11,605 nucleotides of DNA from Gammaproteobacteria bacterium (GTDB lineage: Bacteria > Pseudomonadota > Gammaproteobacteria > Thiohalospirales > Thiohalospiraceae), in NCBI GenBank assembly GCA_014762485.1, contig JABURU010000349.1, positions 1 through 11,605 on the forward strand. Direction: 5' to 3'. The translations under genes and the position numbers were made by a program. Shown piece after piece: positions 1-7,694 of the stretch (the stretch's first letter is position 1; each line of letters starts with the position of its first letter). The notes beneath the pieces were generated by a model that ran no database searches, had not been told where the DNA came from, and saw only the letters and a program-made list of their open reading frames with translations.

Positions 1-3000
1 TACGGGAGCCTTCCATACCCTGCAGGAAAATGGAGGGTGATTTCATCACCTCTACCATCGCCACACGTGCCTCAAATTGTTCCGATTCATTTCGCACAAA
101 CCTGGGCCAGTGTGAAGCCCCCGGGATCAATTCATACAGGTTGGACATCATCTGGCAACCATTACAGACACCGAGACCAAAACTGTCATCACGCTGGAAG
201 AAGGCCTCGAACTCGTTACGCGCCCGTTCATTGAACAGGATGGACTTGGCCCAGCCTTCGCCCGCCCCCAGTACATCACCGTAAGAAAAGCCGCCACAGG
301 CCGCCAGGCCGGTAAAATCATTTAGCCGAACTCGACCACTGATGACGTCACTCATATGTACATCAACCGCAGAGAAGCCAGCACGGTCAAAGGCCGCGGC
401 CATCTCAACATGCCCGTTAACACCTTGCTCACGTAACACAGCCACACGCGGACGATATTTACGGTGAATATAAGGTGCCGCTACATTCTCTTCTGGCTCA
501 TAACTTAACTCGACATGTAAGCCGGGATCATTGTCATCCAGAATGCGATCATATTCTTCCTGCGCACACTGAGGATTATCTCGTAAGGATTGCATTTGGA
601 ATGTTGTTTCCGACCAGGCACGCTGCAGCTCGATACGCGACTCATCCAGCACGCTGCTACCATTGTGACGAATCACAATACGGTCACTCACATTCAGACT
701 ACCAAGCACATGGCTATGTTGGCCCAAGCCGGCATTATGCAGCCACTCCAACACCTCGTCGGTATCACGGTGGCAAACCTGGATCACAGCGCCTAGCTCC
801 TCATTAAAGAGAGCAGACAGCACATCATTGCCTAATGGCGAGATATCAATATCAATACCGGTATGGCCGGCAAAGCTCATTTCCGCCAGGGTGGTCAACA
901 GGCCACCATCGGAACGATCATGGTACGCCACGATACGGCCAGTTGCGTTCATCTCCTGGATTGCGACAAAAAAGCTCTTGAGAGCCTGGGCATCATCCAC
1001 ATCAGCGGGGTGGTGGCCAATCTGGTTATATACCTGGGCCAACGCCGTCGCACCCAGACGATTACGCCCCTTACCCAAATCAATCAGGATCAGATCGGTA
1101 TCGCCTAACTCCGTGCGTAGTTGTGGCGTCAGGGTCTTGCGCACATCGGTTACCGGTGCAAAGGCGGAAATAATCAGTGACAGCGGTGCAGTGACCGACT
1201 TTTCTTCCTCACCATCCTGCCAGACGGTCTTCATCGACATCGAATCCTTACCGACTGGAATCGCCATACCCAGTTGCGGGCACAGCTCCATACCAACCGT
1301 TTGCACCGCCTCATAGAGACCGGCATCTTCACCCGGGTGCCCTGCGGGGGCCATCCAGTTGGCGGATAACACGGTATCTTCCAGCGCTGTGATCTGTGAT
1401 GCCGCCAGGTTGGTGACCGCTTCACCGATGGCCATACGGGCCGATGCTGCATGGTGTAATAATGCCGCCGGGGTACGCTCCCCCATAGACATTGCCTCAC
1501 CGGTATAACCAATCAGATCGCTGGTGGTAACGGCCACATCGGCCACCGGCACCTGCCATGGACCCACCATCTGATCGCGGGCCACCATACCGGTGACACT
1601 ACGGTCACCGATCGTAATCAGGAAGGTTTTATCAGCCACCGTGGGCAGACGTAAAACACGATAAGCTGCCTCAGTCATATCAACCGACTCCAGGCTCAGC
1701 TCCTGTTTCTGGAAAGGCTTGTGAGTCACATCTCGCAACATCTTGGGAGGCTTGCCCAGCAGCACTTCCATCGGCATATCGATGGGGGTATTGTCGAAAT
1801 ACCCATCCCCCAGGATCAACTGACGCTCTTCTGTTGCTTCACCAACAACCGCAAAAGGTGCGCGCTCACGTTCACACATGGCGGCAAATCGCTCCATATC
1901 GTCGGCATGGATCGCCAGTACATAACGCTCCTGGGATTCGTTACTCCATATCTCCATGGGCGACATACCGGGCTCGTCATTGGGCACCGCACGTAACTCA
2001 AACTTTGCCCCACGACCACTGTCATCCACCAGCTCGGGCAGGGCATTAGAGATACCACCGGCACCGACATCATGAATAGAAATAATCGGGTTATCGTCAC
2101 CTAGTTGCCAGCACTGATCGATGATCTCCTGACAACGGCGCTCCATCTCAGGATTACCTCGCTGAACCGAAGCAAAGTCCAGATCTTCATGCGATTCACC
2201 GGTAGCCATACTGGAGGCGGCACCACCACCAAGACCGATCAGCATCGCCGGCCCACCGAGTACAACCAGTTGAGCCCCTGGCGGGATAATGCCTTTTTCG
2301 ACATGCTCACTGCGTATATTACCCACACCGCCGGCGAGCATGATGGGCTTGTGGTAACCACGTACCTCTTCACCCGTCGGGCCTGCCACCTTTTGCTCAT
2401 AAGTGCGGAAATAACCGGCTATGTTTGGACGACCAAATTCGTTGTTAAACGCCGCCGCTCCCAGCGGGCCATCGACCATAATATCCAGCGCCGAAACAAT
2501 GCGATCCGGCTTGCCATAGGCCTGTTCCCAGGGCTGCTTAAAGCCAGGAATATTCAGGTTGGACACCGAGAAGCCGCTTAAGCCTGCCTTCGGCTTGGAG
2601 CCTCGGCCCGTTGCACCTTCATCACGGATCTCACCGCCGGAACCGGTTGCCGCCCCGGGAAATGGTGAGATGGCCGTAGGGTGGTTATGGGTCTCCACCT
2701 TCATCAGGATATCGATGTTTTCTTCATGGTAACGGTAGTTGCGGCTACCGGGCTCAGGGAAAAAGCGTCCGCCTTTAAACCCTTCCATCACTGCGGAGTT
2801 GTCCGAATAGGCTGACAAAACCCGGCCGGGGTTGGTCTCATGGGTGTTACGGATCATCTTAAACAGGGAACGCTCCTGCTTTTTATGATCAATATTCCAG
2901 TCGGCATTAAATATCTTGTGACGACAATGCTCAGAATTGGCCTGTGCGAACATCATGAGTTCGGCATCGCTGGGGTTACGCTTCAGTGCCTGAAAATTCT

Positions 3001-3577
3001 CTACCAGGTAATCAACCTCGTCATCCGCCAGGGCCAGCCCCCAATCACGGTTGGCACGAGCCAGCTCTTCTCGTCCACCACCGAGGACATCCACCGTGCG
3101 AAACGGGGCAGGCTCGGTGCTGGCAAACAGGCCCTCCGCCTCCTGGGGGCTAGATACCACTGACTCAGTCATACGATCATGTAAATGGGCAGCAATCAAT
3201 GCCTGCTCCCGCTCAGTGAAAGCCTCTCCCCCCTGCAGGTAATAGGCAATACCGCGCTCTATACGCGAGACTTTAGTCAGCCCACAGTTATGCGCTATAT
3301 CGGTTGCCTTGGATGCCCAGGCAGAGATGGTGCCAAAACGAGGCAGCACCAACATTATTGTGCCCTGTGGCTGTGCTTCTGACGCCGGTGCCGGCCCATA
3401 TTCCAGGAGTTTGCTCAGGGTTTGCGACTCTTTATCATCAAGCTGTTGTTCCAGCTCAACAAAGTGCGTGTATTCAGCGTAGATATGTTCGACAGAGGAG
3501 ACGTCCTGACGAATGGCGGATAACAGTTTTTCCAGTCGGAAGGCCGATAAGGCCGAGGTGCCGCGCAATTGAAGCAT
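1..3577 (-). CDS. purL: Phosphoribosylformylglycinamidine synthase PurL, long single-chain form (3' end outside window)
   Basis: PurL makes FGAM from FGAR, ATP and glutamine in the fourth step of cytosolic purine synthesis. 1192 codons are visible, against about 1295 in E. coli, so roughly 100 C-terminal residues are missing, including the expected His and Glu of the glutaminase triad. The N-terminus starts MLQLRGTSALSAFR, close to E. coli. The synthetase active-site motif NSEHCRHK lies at about residues 214-221 (His217, equivalent to His216 in E. coli/Salmonella). A GGGAASSMATGE stretch belongs to the AIRS-like domains. The glutaminase domain shows GGFSYGDVLGAGEGW and the nucleophile elbow GVCNGCQ (Cys1138; E. 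coli Cys1135). These motifs share one frame, so no frameshift is apparent. Start 3577 matches the family N-terminus; the in-frame ATG at 3622 would add 15 residues, lacks a ribosome site and overlaps a possible -10 box. A GGAG lies 12 nt before 3577. Transcription appears independent of the upstream operon, which ends in a terminator. Confidence 0.97.
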   Translation of the reverse strand, partial: MLQLRGTSALSAFRLEKLLSAIRQDVSSVEHIYAEYTHFVELEQQLDDKESQTLSKLLEYGPAPASEAQPQGTIMLVLPRFGTISAWASKATDIAHNCGLTKVSRIERGIAYYLQGGEAFTEREQALIAAHLHDRMTESVVSSPQEAEGLFASTEPAPFRTVDVLGGGREELARANRDWGLALADDEVDYLVENFQALKRNPSDAELMMFAQANSEHCRHKIFNADWNIDHKKQERSLFKMIRNTHETNPGRVLSAYSDNSAVMEGFKGGRFFPEPGSRNYRYHEENIDILMKVETHNHPTAISPFPGAATGSGGEIRDEGATGRGSKPKAGLSGFSVSNLNIPGFKQPWEQAYGKPDRIVSALDIMVDGPLGAAAFNNEFGRPNIAGYFRTYEQKVAGPTGEEVRGYHKPIMLAGGVGNIRSEHVEKGIIPPGAQLVVLGGPAMLIGLGGGAASSMATGESHEDLDFASVQRGNPEMERRCQEIIDQCWQLGDDNPIISIHDVGAGGISNALPELVDDSGRGAKFELRAVPNDEPGMSPMEIWSNESQERYVLAIHADDMERFAAMCERERAPFAVVGEATEERQLILGDGYFDNTPIDMPMEVLLGKPPKMLRDVTHKPFQKQELSLESVDMTEAAYRVLRLPTVADKTFLITIGDRSVTGMVARDQMVGPWQVPVADVAVTTSDLIGYTGEAMSMGERTPAALLHHAASARMAIGEAVTNLAASQITALEDTVLSANWMAPAGHPGEDAGLYEAVQTVGMELCPQLGMAIPVGKDSMSMKTVWQDGEEEKSVTAPLSLIISAFAPVTDVRKTLTPQLRTELGDTDLILIDLGKGRNRLGATALAQVYNQIGHHPADVDDAQALKSFFVAIQEMNATGRIVAYHDRSDGGLLTTLAEMSFAGHTGIDIDISPLGNDVLSALFNEELGAVIQVCHRDTDEVLEWLHNAGLGQHSHVLGSLNVSDRIVIRHNGSSVLDESRIELQRAWSETTFQMQSLRDNPQCAQEEYDRILDDNDPGLHVELSYEPEENVAAPYIHRKYRPRVAVLREQGVNGHVEMAAAFDRAGFSAVDVHMSDVISGRVRLNDFTGLAACGGFSYGDVLGAGEGWAKSILFNERARNEFEAFFQRDDSFGLGVCNGCQMMSNLYELIPGASHWPRFVRNESEQFEARVAMVEVMKSPSIFLQGMEGSR

Positions 3578-3581
3578 GGGG

Positions 3582-3599
3582 CTATTTGACTCCAAATAG
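3582..3599 (-). promoter_or_regulatory. Perfect hairpin in purL leader, touching the ribosome-binding site
   Basis: On the minus strand CTATTTG, loop GAGT, CAAATAG form a perfect 7-bp stem ending 4 nt (CCCC) before the purL ATG at 3577. The only Shine-Dalgarno-like run, GGAG, starts at the last base of the first arm and continues into the loop. This structure could present or hide the ribosome site, but the stem is AT-rich and a regulatory role is inference. It does not resemble the PurR operator (ACGCAAACGTTTGCGT). Confidence 0.4.
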
Positions 3600-3620
3600 T
3601 GAGGGTTGTTGGAAGTGAGC

Positions 3621-3649
3621 ATTTTACTGCATGCGAGGGCGGACATAAA
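3621..3649 (-). promoter_or_regulatory. Candidate purL promoter
   Basis: The minus strand reads TTTATG (3649-3644), a 17-bp spacer, then TAAAAT (3626-3621). The -10 is good (5 of 6) and the -35 is poor. It lies in the only space between the upstream terminator and purL, and would give a leader of about 35 nt that includes the 7-bp hairpin. Judged by eye only. Confidence 0.35.
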
Positions 3650-3651
3650 CA

Positions 3652-3675
3652 AAAAGGGCTCCACAGGAGCCCTTT
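3652..3675 (-). terminator. Intrinsic terminator of the DUF2173 operon
   Basis: A perfect 10-bp stem, AAAGGGCTCC / GGAGCCCTTT with a 3-nt loop, is followed on the minus strand by TTTTTGTTT. There is no T-tract on the plus-strand side, so it works leftward. It sits about 20 bp after the stop codon of the last DUF2173 gene and about 75 bp before the purL start, and so separates the two transcription units. Confidence 0.88.
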
Positions 3676-3696
3676 CACTGAAAAATTAGACCCAAA

Positions 3697-4029
3697 TCAA
3701 TAATGAGCCACCTCATTCATCTCCTTCATCACCTCGGTCAACGAGGTTTCGTTATTATTGACCACCGCCACGACGTTAGAAATGCTGCATACGGTCATTG
3801 CAGGACCACGGACTATCCAGCCACCTGGTGGAGTCCAGCCATTAACCTGGGCGAACATGGATAGCTGATCCACATTGCCTTGTACCATACGTTTATAGTC
3901 GTGAGCGAAATGGGTCAAACGCACCAGCTCTTCTTCCGGCATGGCACCATAACCCTCGACATAGGCGCCATCATCCCGAAACTGGGCAACCGCCATAACA
4001 CCATTAAGTATTAACAATTTTTTTAGCAT
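3697..4029 (-). CDS. DUF2173 (Roadblock/LC7-like) family protein, third of three
   Basis: 110 residues, the usual size for this small cytosolic family. I recognise DUF2173 from the N-terminal LNGVMAVAQFRDDG pattern and the central GW-x-PPGGW segment (Trp65, Trp71) followed by a VC (Cys81) and a conserved Asn85. The family is annotated as Roadblock/LC7-like and suggested to be a small-ligand-binding sensor; no biochemical role is established to my knowledge. There is no signal peptide or membrane segment. The start is secure: AAGGAG lies 5 nt before the ATG at 4029. It begins 14 nt after the stop of the preceding paralogue and is followed by an intrinsic terminator, so it is the last gene of the operon. 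It has diverged strongly from its two neighbours. Confidence 0.8.
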   Translation of the reverse strand: MLKKLLILNGVMAVAQFRDDGAYVEGYGAMPEEELVRLTHFAHDYKRMVQGNVDQLSMFAQVNGWTPPGGWIVRGPAMTVCSISNVVAVVNNNETSLTEVMKEMNEVAHY

Positions 4030-4043
4030 GGCTAGCTCCTTAA

Positions 4044-4379
4044 TCAGCTATGCAGTGCTTGATAGGCCGCTTCATAATCGGCACCATCATTTTTTAATAC
4101 CACGCCAACATGATTATTGGTGACAGCGGACCACTCCAGCCCCATTAAGGCAAACCCCTCGACCGGATAAAAACCCTCCATTCCGGTTAACTTCTGCCAG
4201 CCCCTTGCCTGCATGGTGGCGATCGCCGTATTGGCAACACACATATGTGCCAGCATATCCAGCACATCATTATTCAGGCTATCATCCTCGATACGACTTT
4301 CTGTTAGTTCACCCTCGTCTGTATATGAGAATGCCGCAACCGCACCGTTTAATTTCATCAAATCATCCAAATTAGCCAT
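4044..4379 (-). CDS. DUF2173 (Roadblock/LC7-like) family protein, second of three
   Basis: 111 residues starting MANLDDLMKLNGAVAAF, followed by an acidic loop, a helical segment with Cys47, and GFYPVEGF (70-76) in place of the GW-x-P-x-GW of its neighbours. The conserved Asn appears at Asn88, but the VC pair seen in the other two copies is SAV here (Cys absent). I chose the ATG at 4379 because GGAGGG sits a few bases upstream and the N-terminus lines up with the paralogues. A longer frame from 4448 would add 23 unconserved residues and overlap the preceding gene. It starts 43 nt after that gene's stop. Function is unknown; the family is proposed to bind ligands or form dimers like Roadblock proteins. 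The missing Cys and both Trp-to-Phe changes suggest a specialised member. Confidence 0.82.
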   Translation of the reverse strand: MANLDDLMKLNGAVAAFSYTDEGELTESRIEDDSLNNDVLDMLAHMCVANTAIATMQARGWQKLTGMEGFYPVEGFALMGLEWSAVTNNHVGVVLKNDGADYEAAYQALHS

Positions 4380-4422
4380 ATCCGTCCCTCCAACTGCTTT
4401 GTCCTGTTTTATGATTATGTTG

Positions 4423-4779
4423 CTAGACCATATCGATGCCTGGTTCACCCAGGGTGGCCTGCATTTTGTTTACCACATCGTTGACCGATGCATTATTGTG
4501 ATCGAGGAAGCAAAAGTAGTTTGCCACGACACACACAGAATAGTTTTTCTCTTTTACCATCCATCCCCGGACAGGTACCCAGCCGCACTTCTCAGCAAAC
4601 TGGCTCATCATATCGGCCTGCATATGCACGCCCATACTGGTTGCCCGACACATGATGGATGCCATGCGCGCCAACTCATCATCCATGTCACCTTCAAAAT
4701 GAAAACGATCACCGCGGAAGGAATATTCCCCCGCTGCCAGAACGCCTGGCGTGGCAGCTAATTCGGAAATCAAGCTCAT
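4423..4779 (-). CDS. DUF2173 (Roadblock/LC7-like) family protein, first of three
   Basis: 118 residues. The N-terminus has the family pattern TPGVLAAGEYSFRGD. A methionine-rich helix around residues 39-58 contains Cys44. Then come Cys65, GWVPVRGW (66-73), SVCVVAN (81-87, Cys83) and Cys90. No signal peptide or membrane helix is seen. A GTG at 4785 is also in frame, but AGGAG lies only 2 nt from it and a proper 8 nt from the ATG at 4779, so 4779 is preferred. It is the first gene of a three-gene minus-strand operon with the two other DUF2173 paralogues; its promoter should lie in 4786-4991 but I could not pick one out. Four cysteines in 118 residues is notable for a cytosolic protein of this size. 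Function is unknown; a sensor or scaffold role is only inferred from the Roadblock-like fold. Confidence 0.83.
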   Translation of the reverse strand: MSLISELAATPGVLAAGEYSFRGDRFHFEGDMDDELARMASIMCRATSMGVHMQADMMSQFAEKCGWVPVRGWMVKEKNYSVCVVANYFCFLDHNNASVNDVVNKMQATLGEPGIDMV

Positions 4780-4883
4780 GTCCACCTCTCCTGCATAGTG
4801 TTAGTGCATTCGAAACTGCATTGAAGTCCTCTCCATCACACCAGGATGCAGGGACGCCAATACCGATACAAGGCAGACTGCTA

Positions 4884-4892
4884 TGGTATACT
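4884..4892 (+). promoter_or_regulatory. Candidate extended -10 promoter for the RDD gene
   Basis: TGG followed by TATACT matches an extended -10 element (TGn-TATAAT, 5 of 6). No convincing -35 is seen 17 bp upstream. It would give a leader of about 92 nt before the ATG at 4992. The remainder of the 206-bp divergent gap (4786-4991) shows only an A5T5 tract (4972-4981) and no clear opposing promoter for the DUF2173 operon. Confidence 0.33.
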
Positions 4893-4991
4893 GAGCCCCC
4901 GAAATCTATCGATGACCCACTCATACTGCTTGCAACTCTATCCTTACCTGAGTTTGGCTGAATTGAGTAATAAAAATTTTTCAGGGTATCT

Positions 4992-5495
4992 ATGAATTAT
5001 TTTGATAGTCCACAAGCTGGTGTGCTCAAACGCCTGTTCGCCATGCTTTACGATGCCTTGCTGGTAATGGCACTTTGGCTGGTGGCCTCGGCCCTGCTCC
5101 TACCATTTAGCGGCGATGTAAAAGGCGAACAGTACAACCCTCTGATAACGGTCTACCTGCTGATCGTGACCTATCTATTTTTTCACTGGTTCTGGACACA
5201 TGGTGGTCAAACCCTGGGGATGCGCGCCTGGAAAATTAAGCTCGTACACGTAGATAGTAAAGCAATAGACTGGAAGATCACTTTACTGAGATTTGTTACC
5301 GGTATGCCAGCCTGGATACTGATAATCATCGCTAGCCTGGGAGTAACGGGGAATGAGCTGGGTGTCATTGAGCTCAGTAGTCGGACGATATTTATTAGTG
5401 GCTTAGTCTGGCTGCTGATCGACAACTGGCCCAACTCCTGGCGAGACAGGCTCAGCCACACACGAGTCATTTTACTCAACCAGCGGCCCAGGTAA
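4992..5495 (+). CDS. RDD-family integral membrane protein
   Basis: 167 residues with about four hydrophobic segments (roughly 17-39, 51-68, 103-119, 131-146). It carries the family signature: Arg14 before the first helix, Asp21 within it (RLFAMLYD), the cytosolic-side GQTLGMRAWKIKLV, and a C-terminal DRLSHTRVI with Asp152. RDD proteins are small inner-membrane proteins; some members elsewhere have been linked to ion transport, but the role of this type is not established. AGGG lies 5 nt before the ATG. The gene is divergent from the DUF2173 operon and convergent with lptG, their stop codons only 2 bp apart. As I recall, an RDD gene near lptF/lptG/pepA occurs in other gammaproteobacteria, so the position looks ancestral rather than acquired. 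Confidence 0.9.
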   Translation: MNYFDSPQAGVLKRLFAMLYDALLVMALWLVASALLLPFSGDVKGEQYNPLITVYLLIVTYLFFHWFWTHGGQTLGMRAWKIKLVHVDSKAIDWKITLLRFVTGMPAWILIIIASLGVTGNELGVIELSSRTIFISGLVWLLIDNWPNSWRDRLSHTRVILLNQRPR

Positions 5496-5497
5496 CC

Positions 5498-6559
5498 TTA
5501 ATAGACTCTTCGAAATTTATACCAGGCAAACAGGCTGATCAGGATGGTTGGTATGGCTGCACTCAGAAATGGCGGCACCTGGTATACTACACCAAAGCGT
5601 GTCGCACCTTCATTAAACAGGTAAAAGCCTATCCCCAGCAATGTGCCATTTACCAGGCGTTGGCTGATCGGCACACTGCGTAAAGAGCCAAACACAAACG
5701 GTATTGAGAGAAAAATCATCGCTCCCGTGGCGATAGGGCTAAACACCTTGCTCCAGAAGGCAACCTCGTGGCGTGATGCATTTTGCTCATTAACATTTAG
5801 GTGCTGAATAATTTTCGTTAATTCGCTTAAAGACAGATCTATCGGCGCAATACTAACCACATCAACGATATCGGGCTGCAGAGAGGTATACCATTGCCTT
5901 TGCTTATGGTTTTCTACCCTGACACCATCTGCACTAAAGTGACTCTCTCGAACGTTAGTTAATAACCAGTGGTCCCCCATAAAACGTCCCTGGCGAGCCC
6001 AGAAGCTACGAGTCATCTCTCCACTTTCATTTATCTCATAAACATTGACGTTGGTGATCCGTTCATTATTTTTTAATGTGCGTGCATTAATATAGACATT
6101 GCCATCACGCATCCACAGCCCGGAGCGCCCGCCAATAAAGACCTTTTTATTTAAAGCTGCCGCACGCATAGTCTTGGCATATTGTTCGCTAATCGGCACT
6201 ACGTATTCAGAAAATAGCGCCACCACCAGCATCATTAGCAGCCCCACTTTCATCACAGAGAGCGTGATACGTCCAACCGATACGCCCGCAGCCCGCATCA
6301 CGGTTAACTCATTGTTATTGGCCAGCATACCCAGGCCGAGCAAACTGCCGATTAAGGCCATCATCGGAAACAGGTCACGCAATATACGCATATTGGTCAG
6401 AATGCTGAATTCTGCGGCCTTTAAGGCGGTAAAGTCACCCTGCAGGTACTGTAACTCAGCCATAAAGTGGAGAAGGATAAGAATCGTCATTAACACCAGG
6501 GCAGTGAGCAAGGTTCCGACGATGACGGCCCTGAAGATATAACGGTCCAGTAGACTCAT
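5498..6559 (-). CDS. lptG: LPS export ABC transporter permease LptG
   Basis: 353 residues. LptG pairs with LptF in the inner membrane and, with the LptB ATPase dimer, extracts lipopolysaccharide and passes it to LptC-LptA for transport to the outer membrane. It begins MSLLDRYIFRAV as in LptG proteins, has three N-terminal membrane helices (roughly 12-34, 58-80, 95-118), a periplasmic beta-jellyroll region (about 130-260) and three C-terminal helices. FGSLRSVP at 290-297 and the GIGFYLFNEGATRFG region match LptG rather than LptF. Its ATG overlaps the lptF stop in ATGA, indicating translational coupling. A GGGAG lies 9 nt upstream. lptB, lptC and lptA are not in the window, which is usual since they sit elsewhere in gammaproteobacteria. 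Its 3' end abuts the convergent RDD gene with no terminator between. Confidence 0.96.
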   Translation of the reverse strand: MSLLDRYIFRAVIVGTLLTALVLMTILILLHFMAELQYLQGDFTALKAAEFSILTNMRILRDLFPMMALIGSLLGLGMLANNNELTVMRAAGVSVGRITLSVMKVGLLMMLVVALFSEYVVPISEQYAKTMRAAALNKKVFIGGRSGLWMRDGNVYINARTLKNNERITNVNVYEINESGEMTRSFWARQGRFMGDHWLLTNVRESHFSADGVRVENHKQRQWYTSLQPDIVDVVSIAPIDLSLSELTKIIQHLNVNEQNASRHEVAFWSKVFSPIATGAMIFLSIPFVFGSLRSVPISQRLVNGTLLGIGFYLFNEGATRFGVVYQVPPFLSAAIPTILISLFAWYKFRRVY

Positions 6560-7653
6560 GCCTTACTCTCCCGCACGATGGTTGAAAAACGCCAGCGTAT
6601 CCCGGTTTGCTTCAACACCATCACAAACACCATGAGCAGTGCGGCAGCATGTGCCCACCATAACCCCGCTTCTTTGGGAATCTGGCCTTTTTCGATCCAG
6701 GTTTCACCCAGAATTATTAAATTAACGTAAGCAGCAAACATTAATATCGCCACCAGTAATTTTGAATATCGCCCCTGCCTGGGATTTGAGCGACTTAATG
6801 GCACCGCCATTAAACCTAGTATCATGGTAGCGATGGGCAAGCTAATACGCCATTGCAGCTCAGCCACGGAATGTCGATCGTTTCGCTTATATAACTCTTC
6901 TAGCGAGAGTGCTCGCCGTGATGTTCTCGTCGTGACTAATACTTCATCTCGTACCTGTAAGCGGTAGCGAGAGAAATCTATCACCTTATAATTAGCCTGC
7001 CCCGGGTTGCCTTCATAACGCTGCCCGTTTTTTAATACCAGGTAATAACGTCCCTGAGCATCTCGCTCCTGATACCCCGACTCAGCGTAAATAATATAAT
7101 TGCTTTTACCATTATGTCCCTTGGCAAACACCTTGCTAAAGGTAGAGTGCTCGGCATTTACCTCTTCAATATAGACCACATCCCGACCATCCTGACTGGC
7201 CTTAAACTCGCCGGAGCGAAACGAAGACACATCGGTTTTCTGCTTTGATAGCTCTTTGATTTCAGTAATTTTTCCATAAGACCAGGGCGAGACATGCACA
7301 CTGATAATGGCAATCAGCAGCGCCACACCACTACCGACGATCAATACCGCTCTCATTACGGCTTTATATCCCACACCACAGGCGGCCAGGGCGCTCATTT
7401 CACTATCCTTGTATAACCTTCCCAGGGCCAGCAAAGTCGCCAGGTAAAAAGCAAACGGCAGGATAAAGTTCAAATTTCCCAATGTATTGAGATAAAGTAG
7501 GGAAAATATGACATCACTGGAAATTGTGCCAGAAGCGCCTTCCTCAAGGAGCTTTCGAAAACCGTTCCCGACCAAAATAAGTAGCAAAATCAGGCTGATA
7601 CCCATCATAGACTGGAGTATTTCTTTACTGATATAACGCTCTATTATTGACAC
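6556..7653 (-). CDS. lptF: LPS export ABC transporter permease LptF
   Basis: 365 residues (E. coli 366). It is the partner of LptG in the LptB2FG lipopolysaccharide extractor of the inner membrane. It starts MSIIERYISKEIL, with membrane segments around 13-32, 48-75 and 99-121. A periplasmic jellyroll follows, containing GQRYEG and the FSRYRLQV region. Three further helices frame the LptF signature SNPRQGR (289-295). I assign LptF rather than LptG from that motif and because it is first in the pair and divergent from pepA, the standard gammaproteobacterial order. The start codon is GTG at 7653, with AAGG 6 nt upstream; no nearby in-frame ATG fits the family N-terminus. The ribosome site sits in a small A/T-rich inverted repeat (AAAAAG-G-CTTTTT). 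Confidence 0.96.
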   Translation of the reverse strand: MSIIERYISKEILQSMMGISLILLLILVGNGFRKLLEEGASGTISSDVIFSLLYLNTLGNLNFILPFAFYLATLLALGRLYKDSEMSALAACGVGYKAVMRAVLIVGSGVALLIAIISVHVSPWSYGKITEIKELSKQKTDVSSFRSGEFKASQDGRDVVYIEEVNAEHSTFSKVFAKGHNGKSNYIIYAESGYQERDAQGRYYLVLKNGQRYEGNPGQANYKVIDFSRYRLQVRDEVLVTTRTSRRALSLEELYKRNDRHSVAELQWRISLPIATMILGLMAVPLSRSNPRQGRYSKLLVAILMFAAYVNLIILGETWIEKGQIPKEAGLWWAHAAALLMVFVMVLKQTGIRWRFSTIVRESKA

Positions 7654-7694
7654 AAAAAGCCTTTTTACGATTATTGGGAGAGGTAAAAATTGCT

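Noticed and set aside
1..3400. Many plus-strand open frames of 60-180 codons opposite purL (for example 828-1316 and 2105-2581)
   Set aside because: They mirror the purL coding strand, have no recognisable domains and lack ribosome sites; purL is continuous on the other strand.
3578..3622. Longer purL start at ATG 3622 (15 extra residues)
   Set aside because: The extra residues have no match to PurL N-termini, no Shine-Dalgarno precedes it, and the ATG overlaps the likely -10 box TAAAAT.
3578..3650. PurR operator in front of purL
   Set aside because: No sequence resembling ACGCAAACGTTTGCGT is present in the leader or promoter region.
4380..4448. N-terminal extension of the second DUF2173 gene to 4448
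   Set aside because: It would overlap the upstream gene by 26 nt, has no family match, and a strong GGAGGG sits before the internal ATG at 4379.
4786..4860. Sigma-54-like TTGGC...TGCA upstream of the DUF2173 operon (minus strand)
   Set aside because: The GG-to-GC distance is 7 bp rather than the required 10 bp.
4709..4924. Minus-strand open frame of 71 codons overlapping the first DUF2173 gene and the divergent gap
   Set aside because: It overlaps a recognised gene in another frame, has low-complexity composition and no ribosome site.
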